The translations under genes and the position numbers were made by a program. A DNA stretch of 18,342 bases. Source: PALSA-1004 sp947474275. GTDB lineage: Bacteria > Pseudomonadota > Gammaproteobacteria > Burkholderiales > SG8-41. The stretch is from contig CANJHY010000091.1 of the NCBI GenBank assembly GCA_947474275.1, positions 1 to 18,342 on the forward strand, given 5' to 3'. Under the pieces are notes generated by a model that worked only from the letters and a program-made list of their open reading frames with translations, made no database searches and had not been told where the DNA came from. Positions 7,041 through 14,270 of the stretch are shown one piece after another (positions within the stretch are counted from its first letter, which is position 1; every line of letters begins with the position of its first letter).

Positions 7041-8198
7041 TTAGAGCGAACGCAGAATAGCAGCACCCTTAGCCAGCGTTTGCTCCGACTTGGCGAAGCA
7101 GAAGCGCAGCACCTTGTCGCAATGGCCGTCGTGATAAAACGCAGACAGCGGAATCGAGGCGAGGCCTTTTTCTTTCGTGAGCCGAACCGCCAAGTCCGTA
7201 TCTTTCTCGTCGCTGACTGCGTCGTACGCGAAGTTCTGGAAAAAAGTGCCGCGTGAAGGCAGCACGCGCAGGCGCGAGCCTTCGAGATGGGCGAGAAAGA
7301 AATCGCGCTTCTGCTGATAGAACGCGGCGAGCGACAGGTAGGCCGCAGGGTCAGCCATGTATTCGGCCAGCACGTATTGCAGCGGCCCGTTGGTGACGAA
7401 CACGTTGAACTGGTGCACCTTGCGGAATTCGTGCATGAGTTCCTTCGGCGCCAGGACGTAACCCATTTTCCAGCCGGTCACGCTGTAAGTCTTGCCGAAC
7501 GACGAGACGACGAAGCTGCGTTCCGCCAAGCCGGGAAACCGCGCGACGCTCTGGTGCTGGTGGCCGTCGTAGATCAGGTGTTCGTAGACTTCGTCGCTGA
7601 CGACGATGATGTTGGTATTGCGCAGCATGCCTTCGAAGACCTGCATGTCTTCGGCCGAAAACACGCTGGTGGTCGGATTGTTGGGCGTGTTGATGACTAT
7701 CATGCGCGTCTTCGGAGTGATGGCGCGCTGCACCGCCTGCCAGTCGATGCTGTAGTCGGGGTACTGCAGCCGCACGTAGACCGGTTTGCCGCCGTTCACT
7801 TCGACCGCCGGCGTGTAGCTGTCGTACGTGGGCTCGAACATGATGACTTCGTCGCCGGGGCGCACGAACGCGGTGATCGCGTTGAAGATGCCGTAGGTGG
7901 CGCCCGGCACTATGGTCGCTTCGTGCTCGGGATCGTAGGTCGCACCGTATAGCGCGGCGGCTTTTTCAACGACGCGTTCGCGCAGCGCCATGATGCCGGC
8001 GGACGGCGGATACTGGTTCAGCCCCGCGTGGAAGTACTTATCGACCAGCTCAAGCAGCTTGGGCGCGCAGTCGAAATCCGGAAAACCCTGCGACAGGTTG
8101 ATCGCGTTGTGCTCCGCGGCGAGCTTCGACATCACCGTGAATATGGTGGTGCCGACCTTGGGCAGTTTGGACGCGATGGGGCTGGAGTAGGCGGGCAT
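7041..8198 (-). CDS. ybdL: PLP-dependent aminotransferase, YbdL/methionine aminotransferase type
   Basis: A 385-residue class I/II aminotransferase that closely resembles E. coli YbdL, which prefers methionine, histidine and phenylalanine. Shared landmarks are SKLPKVGTTIFT, INLSQGFPDFD (33-43), YDSY (125-128), NTPNNP (170-175), SDEVYEH (201-207), SSFGKTYSVTGWKMGY with the PLP-binding Lys236, and the C-terminal LRFCFAK with the carboxylate-binding Arg. It is cytoplasmic and full length. In bacteria with a methionine salvage pathway such enzymes convert 2-oxo-4-methylthiobutyrate to methionine; no other salvage genes lie here. It starts 14 nt after the lipoprotein gene on the same strand, so they are probably co-transcribed. 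No strong Shine-Dalgarno sequence is visible before the ATG. Confidence 0.92.
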   Translation of the reverse strand: MPAYSSPIASKLPKVGTTIFTVMSKLAAEHNAINLSQGFPDFDCAPKLLELVDKYFHAGLNQYPPSAGIMALRERVVEKAAALYGATYDPEHEATIVPGATYGIFNAITAFVRPGDEVIMFEPTYDSYTPAVEVNGGKPVYVRLQYPDYSIDWQAVQRAITPKTRMIVINTPNNPTTSVFSAEDMQVFEGMLRNTNIIVVSDEVYEHLIYDGHQHQSVARFPGLAERSFVVSSFGKTYSVTGWKMGYVLAPKELMHEFRKVHQFNVFVTNGPLQYVLAEYMADPAAYLSLAAFYQQKRDFFLAHLEGSRLRVLPSRGTFFQNFAYDAVSDEKDTDLAVRLTKEKGLASIPLSAFYHDGHCDKVLRFCFAKSEQTLAKGAAILRSL

Positions 8199-8212
8199 GG
8201 GGCGGCTGCGCT

Positions 8213-9112
8213 TTAGAAAAGTGCAAGTATAGCCGTCCTGGCCTCCTCATGAGCGGCCCGTCCGGGCGGGCGCACCGACAGCGCTTTGCAATCGTCGGCA
8301 AATTTCTGCAGGCGTTTGAGCGCGTGCTGGCGCTGCTCCGGCGTGAGCAGTTTTTCGACGGCCATGAAAAACTGCATGCGATGCTCGAAGACTTCGTCGG
8401 ACATGCGCGCGAATTCGGGCGCACGGCCCTGTTCCCACGCGAGCAGCCATTGTTGCAGGCGCGGCGCGAAGTCCTTCGCGCTGCGCGTCTTGAGTAGTTC
8501 AATAAACTCGTGCTGGCGCCGCATGCGGTCCTGGTGGCGCAAACGCTCGACCATGGGGATGGGTTCCAGCAGCGCAGCGACTTTGTGTTCCTGCTCGCGG
8601 GTGAGATTGCCCGTCCAGTCCTCGATCTGGTTGATCATTTTCTTCAGTCGCGCGTGCCTGCGCTCGTCGAGGCTGCCTTCGAGCTCGTGTTCGTTCGCGA
8701 ACTTGCGGTTGTCCTTTTCGAACTGCTTTTGCGCGGCGACGATCTGTTCCGGCGTTAGCGTCGCGAGTATCTCGGCGGCGTCGTTGTTGCCGCGGTTTGC
8801 GATGGTGCGGTAGCGCGCCTTGAAGCCGTCGATGAACCAGGCGACGTCGTCCCGCTTCAGGCCATGCTCCGCCTTGCTTTTCGCGGTGGTCAGGAACGAC
8901 GAGTATTCGGGCAGCTGCTCATAACGGTGCCATGCGAGCAGGCGGTCCAGCCGCGCGGAAAAATCACGCCGCTGGTCGGCGTCGAGATCGAAATAAGTAT
9001 TGGCGCGCCAGCCGAGAATGACGTCCGCCTGCGGATAGCCGACGCGCAAGGCACTGCAGCCGGCAATGAGAATGGCAAGCAAGGCAAGGAGAATGATCAG
9101 GTAGCGGCGCAT
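8213..9112 (-). CDS. DUF6279-type lipoprotein
   Basis: A 299-residue predicted lipoprotein. The signal MRRYLIILLALLAILIAGCS contains a lipobox (IAGC), giving lipidation at Cys19. The rest is highly charged and helical, with repeated Arg/Glu/Gln-rich segments such as LDADQRRDFSARLDRLLAWH and LTPEQRQHALKRL, and probably forms an elongated helical bundle in the periplasm. The pattern matches what I know as the DUF6279 family of proteobacterial lipoproteins, whose function is not established. LTPEQ-type repeats recall the periplasmic CpxP/Spy chaperone style, but I do not claim homology. It is first in a likely two-gene unit with the aminotransferase. The ATG at 9112 lacks an obvious Shine-Dalgarno sequence. 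Confidence 0.85.
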   Translation of the reverse strand: MRRYLIILLALLAILIAGCSALRVGYPQADVILGWRANTYFDLDADQRRDFSARLDRLLAWHRYEQLPEYSSFLTTAKSKAEHGLKRDDVAWFIDGFKARYRTIANRGNNDAAEILATLTPEQIVAAQKQFEKDNRKFANEHELEGSLDERRHARLKKMINQIEDWTGNLTREQEHKVAALLEPIPMVERLRHQDRMRRQHEFIELLKTRSAKDFAPRLQQWLLAWEQGRAPEFARMSDEVFEHRMQFFMAVEKLLTPEQRQHALKRLQKFADDCKALSVRPPGRAAHEEARTAILALF

Positions 9113-9150
9113 GTGCTGGTTTTCTGGAAACGATCTCTAAAACAATTTGG

Positions 9151-9256
9151 AACCGCCGATGAACGCGGATGAACGCAGATAAGTTCAAGGGGCTTAACCA
9201 TGAATAGGGGAAAGGTCTGGAATTGTATCGGCGTTAATCGGCGTGTATCGGCGGTT
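9151..9256. repeat. Large imperfect inverted repeat built from 10-bp units
   Basis: The left arm (9151-9180) is a ladder of aaccgccgat, gaacgcggat and gaacgcagat. The right arm (9227-9256), read on the other strand, is aaccgccgat, acacgccgat and taacgccgat. The arms match at 25 of 30 positions around a 46-nt loop. It lies in the gap between the lipoprotein gene start and the aldo/keto reductase stop. Similar decamer ladders occur as intergenic repeats in many bacteria, by recollection. Confidence 0.75.
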
Positions 9257-9288
9257 GCTTGTCAGTATTGCATTTTTTTAGATAAGTT

Positions 9289-10290
9289 CTAGAGGCTCTG
9301 GATGAGTTCGACCATGCGTTTGCGCATCCGTTCATCCGGCAGCCGTCCCGTGCCTGCCTTGAGGTTGTCCGTCATATGGCGCACTTTGCCGGTGCCGGGT
9401 ATGGCGCAGGTGACCGCCGGGTGCGCGATGATGTACTTGAGGAAAAACTGCGCCCAGCTGTCGCAGTCGAAATCCGCCGCCCACGCCGGCAGCTCGCGGC
9501 CTTTGACTTTGGGGAACAGCTCGCCTTGTGCGAACGGCCGGTTGATGATGACGGCAGTGCCAGATTCGGCCGCCACCGCCAGCAGGCGTTGCTCGGCCTC
9601 GCGCTCGGCCATCGAGTAATTGAACTGCACGAAATCGTAGGCGCGCGTTTTCAGAAGCTTCTCCAGATCCCGGTATGCGCCCGAGTGGTAATGCGTGATG
9701 CCGAGGTAGCGTATGGCGCCTGCTTCTTGCCATTCGCGCAGCGTTTTGAGGTGGGTGGCAAGATCGAGCAGGTTGTGCACCTGCATCAAGTCGATGCGGC
9801 GCGTGCGCATCAGGCGCAGTGAATCCTGCATTTGCCGGATGCCGGCTTCGCGCCCGCTGGTCCATACCTTGGTGGCGAGAAACAACGAATCGCGCAATCC
9901 CGTTGCCGCGGCAAGATCGCCAGTCACGGCTTCCGCGCGTCCATACATGGGTGAGCTGTCGACAAGGGTGGCGCCGCCGGCGACAAACGTGGTCAGGACT
10001 TCTTTCAATTCCGCCAGTTCAGGCGCATTGGGAGCGACATCCAGCACGATGTAGGTGCCAAGACCAATCACCGGCAAGCGCTCGCCGCTTTTCGGAATGA
10101 CGCGCTTGAGCAGTGGGGAAACGGCGGATTGCGCGGGCAAGGCGGGGAGAGTCATGAGGGCGCTTGCGCTGCCGATCAGCTTGAGCAGGTGGCGGCGGGC
10201 GGTTTGCACGGAGAAGGACGATGCGTCATGACGTGGATTTTTATTTGAGGGCGTAAAACGGCCGCGGTTCGCGCGCTGGCCGGTAATCAT
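9289..10290 (-). CDS. Aldo/keto reductase with twin-arginine signal (copy 1)
   Basis: An aldo/keto reductase of 333 residues counted from the ATG at 10290; the frame stays open to 10608 but the upstream part looks non-coding. A Tat-type signal is visible (ARRHLLKLIG at 31-40, then a hydrophobic stretch and LPAQSA). The AKR tetrad is intact: Asp111, Tyr116, Lys141 and His172, in LVDSSPMYG, LATKVW and LMQVHN. The barrel's later signatures IRYLGITHYH, QFNYSMAER and CAIPGTG are present. The family reduces carbonyls with NADPH. Tat export would let the enzyme fold with cofactor before translocation, but its periplasmic role is unclear. A GTG at 10209 would give a more typical short n-region but has no Shine-Dalgarno sequence, so the start is unsettled. 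It diverges from the TLC transporter gene and is paralogous to the reductase at 11667. Confidence 0.88.
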   Translation of the reverse strand: MITGQRANRGRFTPSNKNPRHDASSFSVQTARRHLLKLIGSASALMTLPALPAQSAVSPLLKRVIPKSGERLPVIGLGTYIVLDVAPNAPELAELKEVLTTFVAGGATLVDSSPMYGRAEAVTGDLAAATGLRDSLFLATKVWTSGREAGIRQMQDSLRLMRTRRIDLMQVHNLLDLATHLKTLREWQEAGAIRYLGITHYHSGAYRDLEKLLKTRAYDFVQFNYSMAEREAEQRLLAVAAESGTAVIINRPFAQGELFPKVKGRELPAWAADFDCDSWAQFFLKYIIAHPAVTCAIPGTGKVRHMTDNLKAGTGRLPDERMRKRMVELIQSL

Positions 10291-10310
10291 AAAATGAAAC
10301 CGTCCAGCAC

Positions 10311-10319
10311 TGCTACAAT
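10311..10319 (+). promoter_or_regulatory. Extended -10 promoter of the transporter/reductase operon
   Basis: TGCTACAAT matches an extended -10 element (TGn followed by a TATAAT-like hexamer). Transcription would begin about 7 nt downstream, at or next to the A of the ATG at 10327, suggesting a leaderless or nearly leaderless mRNA. No good -35 is seen, which extended -10 promoters tolerate. It lies just 21 nt from the divergent reductase start. Confidence 0.5.
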
Positions 10320-10326
10320 CGTTTGC

Positions 10327-11670
10327 ATGCCGGATGAAAAAAGATTGCAGGGCTGGCTCTCCCGCGTGGTGGCAGTGCGTCCGCGGGAGGCGCGGGCACT
10401 GCTGTGGTCCTTCGCCTATTTCTTCTGCCTGCTGGCCGGCTATTACGTGCTGCGGCCGGTGCGCGATGAAATGGGGCTGGCCAGCGGCATCAAGAATCTG
10501 CCGTGGCTGTTCACCGCGACGTTTTTCGTGATGCTCGCGGTGGTGCCGGTGTATGGCGCGCTGGTGGCGCGGTTGCCGCGCACGCGCTTTATCCCTCTGG
10601 TGTATCACTTCTTCGTCGCCAACATCGTCGTCTTCTGGGTACTGCTGACGCAGGGCATCGCGCTTGGCACCACCGCCCAGGTGTTCTTTGTCTGGATCAG
10701 CGTGTTCAACCTGTTCGCGGTGTCCGTGTTCTGGTCTTTCATGGCCGACCTGTACGGCGCCGAGCAGGGCAAGCGTCTGTTCGGGTTCATCGCTGCGGGC
10801 GGTTCGGCGGGCGCGCTGCTGGGCCCCATCATTGCCGCCAGTCTCGCGGTGCCCATCGGCCGCGCCAATCTGCTCCTCATTGCCGCGATATTCCTGGAAT
10901 GCGCGGTGTTTTGCGCGATGCGCCTCGAAGCCGCCGCCGCCGTCTTCAAGGCCGCGCCTGTGTCCAATGCGGCGAAAACCGGCGCTGCGGGCGCGCAGGC
11001 CGGTCTTGGCGGCAGCTGGCTCGCCGGCATCCTGATGATATTGCGCTCCCCCTATCTTGCCGGTATCGCAACCTGGGTCGCGGCGCTGTCGCTGGCGGGA
11101 ACGTTTCTCTATTTTCAGCAGGCCAATATTGTTTCCGCGCTGACGGACGATCCCAACAAGCGCACGGCGATCTTTGCCCAGATCGATCTCGCCGTGAGTT
11201 TGCTGACGATCGTGGTGCAGTTTCTCGCCACCGGCAAGCTGATCAAACGTTTCGGCGCGGGGCCGGCAACTGCATTTCTGCCGTTTGTGTTCGCGATCGG
11301 TTTTATCGCGCTGTGGGCGACGCCGATGCTGTGGGTGGTCATCGTGTTTCAGGCGGTCCAGCGCGCAGCCAACTTTGCGCTGGCGAATCCCGCGCGCGAA
11401 GTGTTGTTCACGGTGGTCGAGCGCGAGGAAAAATACAAGGCCAAGAACGTCATCGACAACGTGGTGTTTCGCGGCAGCGACGCGTTGTTCGGCTGGCTGT
11501 TCACTGCATTGCGCGGGGTCGGCCTCGAGTTGGGGGCGATTTCGCTGCTCACCGTGCCGGTGGCCGCCGGCTGGCTCCTGCTGTCATTGGGGCTCGGCCG
11601 CGCGCATGAACGCCGTGCCGGCGCCGCAGAGTCCGATACTGTGCAATCTGCGAAAGGAAATGGAACATGA
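10327..11670 (+). CDS. ATP:ADP antiporter-like (TLC/MFS superfamily) transporter
   Basis: A 447-residue membrane protein with about 12 predicted helices. The N-terminal block SFAYFFCLLAGYYVLRPVRD followed by EMG resembles the conserved YYxLRPxRD segment of the TLC family. That family includes nucleotide exchangers of Rickettsia and Chlamydia and many uncharacterised MFS-like proteins in free-living proteobacteria. Substrate prediction is unsafe: free-living relatives are not shown to move nucleotides. I take the ATG at 10327 (MPDEKRLQGW) rather than the in-frame ATG at 10294, because the extended -10 box at 10311-10319 lies between them. There is no Shine-Dalgarno sequence, consistent with a leaderless start. 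Its TGA overlaps the ATG of the downstream reductase (ATGA at 11667-11670), so the two are translationally coupled and likely work together. Confidence 0.85.
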   Translation: MPDEKRLQGWLSRVVAVRPREARALLWSFAYFFCLLAGYYVLRPVRDEMGLASGIKNLPWLFTATFFVMLAVVPVYGALVARLPRTRFIPLVYHFFVANIVVFWVLLTQGIALGTTAQVFFVWISVFNLFAVSVFWSFMADLYGAEQGKRLFGFIAAGGSAGALLGPIIAASLAVPIGRANLLLIAAIFLECAVFCAMRLEAAAAVFKAAPVSNAAKTGAAGAQAGLGGSWLAGILMILRSPYLAGIATWVAALSLAGTFLYFQQANIVSALTDDPNKRTAIFAQIDLAVSLLTIVVQFLATGKLIKRFGAGPATAFLPFVFAIGFIALWATPMLWVVIVFQAVQRAANFALANPAREVLFTVVEREEKYKAKNVIDNVVFRGSDALFGWLFTALRGVGLELGAISLLTVPVAAGWLLLSLGLGRAHERRAGAAESDTVQSAKGNGT

Positions 11671-12632
11671 ACGATCAGCGTAAAGGGTATTCGCGTCGCG
11701 ACGTGCTCAAGCTTGCCGCTGCTGCCGGCGCCGGGATGGTGTTGCCGACCCCGCTATTCGCAGCGAGCGGGCCGGTGTTGTCACGACCTGTTCCGCGCAG
11801 CCGCGAAATGCTGCCGGTCGTAGGACTCGGCACCGCGATTATTTTCGATTTCGACAGCAGCAGCGATACTGCGAAGCGCGCGGAGCGCCGCACGGTTATT
11901 CGCACTCTGCTTGACGAAGGCGGGCGCCTGATCGATACCGCGCCATCCTACGGCCGCGCGGAGCTCACGCTGGGGGACCTGCTGCCGGAAATGGGCGTGC
12001 GCGACCGCGTATTTCTCGCCACCAAGGTGCGCGCCACCGGTAGCCGCGACGCCTGCACCGCTGAAATGCAAGAGTCCCTCAACCGGCTGCGCACAAACAA
12101 GCTCGACCTCATGCAAATCCACAACGTCGGTTTTCGCGACCGCAATGAAACAACTGCGCAGCTTGACTTGCTGCGCGAGTGGAAAGCCAGCGGCGTGTGC
12201 CGCTACATCGGCGTTACCCACTCGCAGGACCAGCAGTCCGCCAACGACCGGCTGGTCGACCTGATGCAGCGCGAGAAGCTCGACTTCCTGCAGGTCAATT
12301 ACTCGATGGCCGAGCGCAGCGTCGAGCAGCGCGTGCTCGCGGCGGCGGCCGATACCGGGACGGCGGTGCTGACCAATCTGCCGTTTGCGCGCGCGCAGTT
12401 GTTCGGCGCCGTGCGTGGCAAGGCCGTGCCGGATTGGGCCGCCGAATTCGACGCCACCACCTGGGGCCAGTTTTTCCTCAAATACCTGCTGGCGAACGAA
12501 GCGGTCACCTGCGTGATTCCGGGTTCCGACAAGCCCGAATACATGGCGGACAACCTGAACGCGGGCCGCGGCCGTCTGCCGAACGCGGCGATGCGCCGCA
12601 AGATGGTCGATTACATCACTTCGCTGAGTTAG
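11667..12632 (+). CDS. Aldo/keto reductase with twin-arginine signal (copy 2)
   Basis: A 321-residue aldo/keto reductase with a textbook Tat signal: SRRDVLK at 9-15 followed by the hydrophobic LAAAAGAGMVLPTPLFAAS. The tetrad is complete (Asp90, Tyr95, Lys120, His152 in LIDTAPSYG, FLATKV and LMQIHN). It shares many blocks with the reductase on the other side of the transporter (NYSMAER, WAAEFD or WAADFD, QFFLKY, IPG, DNL.AG.GRLP), so the two are paralogues. AAAGGAAATGG precedes the ATG, giving a good ribosome-binding site inside the end of the transporter gene. Predicted location is the periplasm after Tat export. Substrate unknown. A lipid, sugar or quinone carbonyl linked to the transporter is conceivable but unsupported. 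A REP-like inverted repeat follows 25 nt after the stop. Confidence 0.9.
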   Translation: MNDQRKGYSRRDVLKLAAAAGAGMVLPTPLFAASGPVLSRPVPRSREMLPVVGLGTAIIFDFDSSSDTAKRAERRTVIRTLLDEGGRLIDTAPSYGRAELTLGDLLPEMGVRDRVFLATKVRATGSRDACTAEMQESLNRLRTNKLDLMQIHNVGFRDRNETTAQLDLLREWKASGVCRYIGVTHSQDQQSANDRLVDLMQREKLDFLQVNYSMAERSVEQRVLAAAADTGTAVLTNLPFARAQLFGAVRGKAVPDWAAEFDATTWGQFFLKYLLANEAVTCVIPGSDKPEYMADNLNAGRGRLPNAAMRRKMVDYITSLS

Positions 12633-12657
12633 TCAGGCTCTGGGCAAGTGCGGTTTC

Positions 12658-12746
12658 GTCATTCCCGCGCAGGCGGGTATTCCCTTCCTCCGCTTGCGGG
12701 GGAAGGTAGGATGGGGGGACTGGAGCCCCGCCTGCGCGAGGATGAC
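12658..12746. repeat. REP/BIME-like inverted repeat
   Basis: The outer arms, gtcattcccgcgcaggcggg (12658-12677) and its partner ending at 12746, match at 18 of 20 positions. Between them a second hairpin (ccttcc ... ggaagg around 12683-12706) surrounds a cgcttgcg core. GTCATTCCCGCGnAGGCGGG is a widespread extragenic palindrome type in proteobacteria. Placed 25 nt after a stop codon, it could end or protect the transcript. Confidence 0.8.
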
Positions 12747-13033
12747 TTAAAGAGAGACTCCTTGGATGCGAGCGCTGCCGGGCGCTGCTGGCACCCATCC
12801 CGGACGCGCTGTCACGCTTCGCTCCGAAATATCCAAAATTGCTGGCTTGCACCATATACGGGCCGCGACATGGCCTTGATCGGCATGGCGCACCTAGCGC
12901 CGGCCTCAAACTCGTCACTGAGCAGGGCGAAGTCGACGCCCACCTGCAGCTCGAAGCGACGAGCCATGCCGCGGTCTCGCAAGAAGCCCTCGAAGACCAC
13001 ATTGCGCTCGCCGACCTGCTGTTCAAGCAGTAA
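12746..13033 (+). other. Unidentified open frame or gene remnant in a 537-nt gap
   Basis: The gap between the reductase (ends 12632) and the Bug gene (starts 13170) holds the REP-like element and then this 95-codon open frame, from just after a TGA at 12743-12745 to a TAA at 13033. It includes LAPIPDALSRFAPKYPK and, from a TTG at 12839, LVTEQGEVDAHLQLEA. It has no good start or ribosome-binding site. A minus-strand frame (12812-13096) is open over the same DNA, so neither can be called a gene. I recognise no family; it may be a decayed fragment of either strand. A perfect hairpin (ccggcg-tct-cgccgg, 13098-13112) lies downstream, before the Bug gene. Confidence 0.25.
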
Positions 13034-13169
13034 TTCCAGTGCTTGTTCCAGCGGCCGCACGCTGCCTGGCCTCTCCTCGGCGTTGCTGTTGACCACTCCG
13101 GCGTCTCGCCGGATACTGGCGGCCTTGCCGGTCGTAGTCGCTAATAAAATTCAGCAGGAGGAGATTTCC

Positions 13170-14141
13170 ATGAGGCTATCTGTAAGCCGCGTTTTATTTG
13201 CGCTGGCCGCCGCGTGCCTGTCAGGTGCGGGCGCGCAGGCGCAGTCCTATCCGAACAAGCCGGTGCGCATCATCGTGCCGTTTGGCGCTGGCGGGCCGGC
13301 TGATATTTACGCGCGCTATCTGGCGCAAAGGCTGCAGGAACCGCTGGGCCAGTCGTTCGTCATCGACAACCGCCCCGGTGCGGGTTCCATCATCGGCACC
13401 GATTTCGTGGCGAAGTCGCCCGCGGACGGCTACGTGCTGCTGCTGATGTCCAACACCCATACGGTTAACGAGTCGCTGGTGCAGAAGAAGCCATTCGCGC
13501 TGATGAAGGATTTCGCGCCGGTCGCGCCGATCAACTCTTCCGACCTCGTGCTGGTGGTGCATCCGTCGCTGCCGGCAAAGTCCATCAAAGAGCTGGTCGC
13601 GCTCGCAAAATCCAAACCGAACGGCCTCAACTACGCATCGTCTGGCAACGGCACGCCGTATCACATGGCGGGCGAACTCTTCAAGGCGATGGCGGGCGTG
13701 GGCATCGTGCACATTCCGCACAAGGGCAGCGGCGAAGCGCGCACCAGCGTCATGAGCGGGCAGGTCGAGCTGATGCTGGACGCGATTACGACCATGGCGC
13801 CGATGGCGCAGGCGGGCAGGGTCCGCGCGTTGGGCACCACCGGCCTGAAGCGTTCGACCGTATTGCCGGATGTGCCGACGATTTCGGAAGCGGGGGTCAA
13901 AGGCTACGAGGCGACGATCTGGCTCGGCGTGATGGCGCCTGCCGGCACGCCGAAGGCGGTGATCGATCGCCTCAACGCGGAAATAACCAAAGTGACGGCG
14001 CGGCCCGATGTCAAAAAGACCTGGAACGAGCAGGGCGCCGAGCCGATGTCGATGTCGACCGCCGAGTTTGAGAAATACCTGAACGACGACATCGCCAAGT
14101 GGGCAAAAATAGTGAAAATATCAGGGGCGAAAGCGGACTAG
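13170..14141 (+). CDS. Bug/TctC-family periplasmic substrate-binding protein upstream of the FAH/TctCBA genes
   Basis: A 323-residue Bug receptor. The frame is open from 12648, but the ATG at 13170 has a near-perfect AGGAGGAG (13156-13163) upstream and begins a clean signal peptide (MRLSVSRVLFALAAACLSGA, cleavage after AQA near residue 24). Conserved loops are SYPNKPVRIIVPFGAGGPAD, IDNRPGAGS, SPADGY and IPHKGSGEAR. The last differs from the PYKG-GPAL form in the minus-strand receptors, so ligand preference may differ. It lies 129 nt before the FAH-family gene on the same strand, with a dispersed repeat between. It may belong to the same operon, which would give that operon two receptors for one TctAB channel. 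A TAAAAT at 13145-13150 may be its -10 box, with TTGCCG 14 nt upstream as a poor -35. Confidence 0.92.
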   Translation: MRLSVSRVLFALAAACLSGAGAQAQSYPNKPVRIIVPFGAGGPADIYARYLAQRLQEPLGQSFVIDNRPGAGSIIGTDFVAKSPADGYVLLLMSNTHTVNESLVQKKPFALMKDFAPVAPINSSDLVLVVHPSLPAKSIKELVALAKSKPNGLNYASSGNGTPYHMAGELFKAMAGVGIVHIPHKGSGEARTSVMSGQVELMLDAITTMAPMAQAGRVRALGTTGLKRSTVLPDVPTISEAGVKGYEATIWLGVMAPAGTPKAVIDRLNAEITKVTARPDVKKTWNEQGAEPMSMSTAEFEKYLNDDIAKWAKIVKISGAKAD

Positions 14142-14149
14142 CGCGTAAG

Positions 14150-14220
14150 GCGAGAGATGAAGGAGCAAGCTAGACGATAGACGGTTTCCCGCCTCTCCGC
14201 TCTCGTCCGGCGGCTCTCCG
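14150..14220 (+). repeat. Heptamer-based dispersed repeat, copy 3
   Basis: It begins 8 nt after the Bug gene stop. It contains the tandem heptamers gctagac-gatagac (14169-14182) and, at 14150-14182, matches the complement of 6996-7028 at 30 of 33 bases; weaker similarity continues to about 14219. The first part is purine-rich (ggcgagag) and the last pyrimidine-rich (ctctcgtcc), so the RNA can fold back. Apart from the FAH gene's ribosome-binding site, nothing else is seen in this gap. Confidence 0.85.
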
Positions 14221-14270
14221 TATTGCAAAAACGTTTGCCGTTACCCCTCACTCAATCCCGGAGGAATTTA

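Noticed and set aside
10291..10608. Extended N-terminus of the first aldo/keto reductase
   Set aside because: It is antisense to the transporter gene and reads as His/Arg/Gln-rich shadow sequence.
12812..13096. Minus-strand frame of 94 codons as a real gene
   Set aside because: A plus-strand frame is open over the same DNA, no ribosome-binding site precedes it, and I recognise no family; left as part of an uncertain remnant.
12648..13169. N-terminal extension of the Bug receptor that starts at 13170
   Set aside because: The extension translates through the REP-like repeat; a strong ribosome-binding site and a signal peptide mark 13170 as the start.
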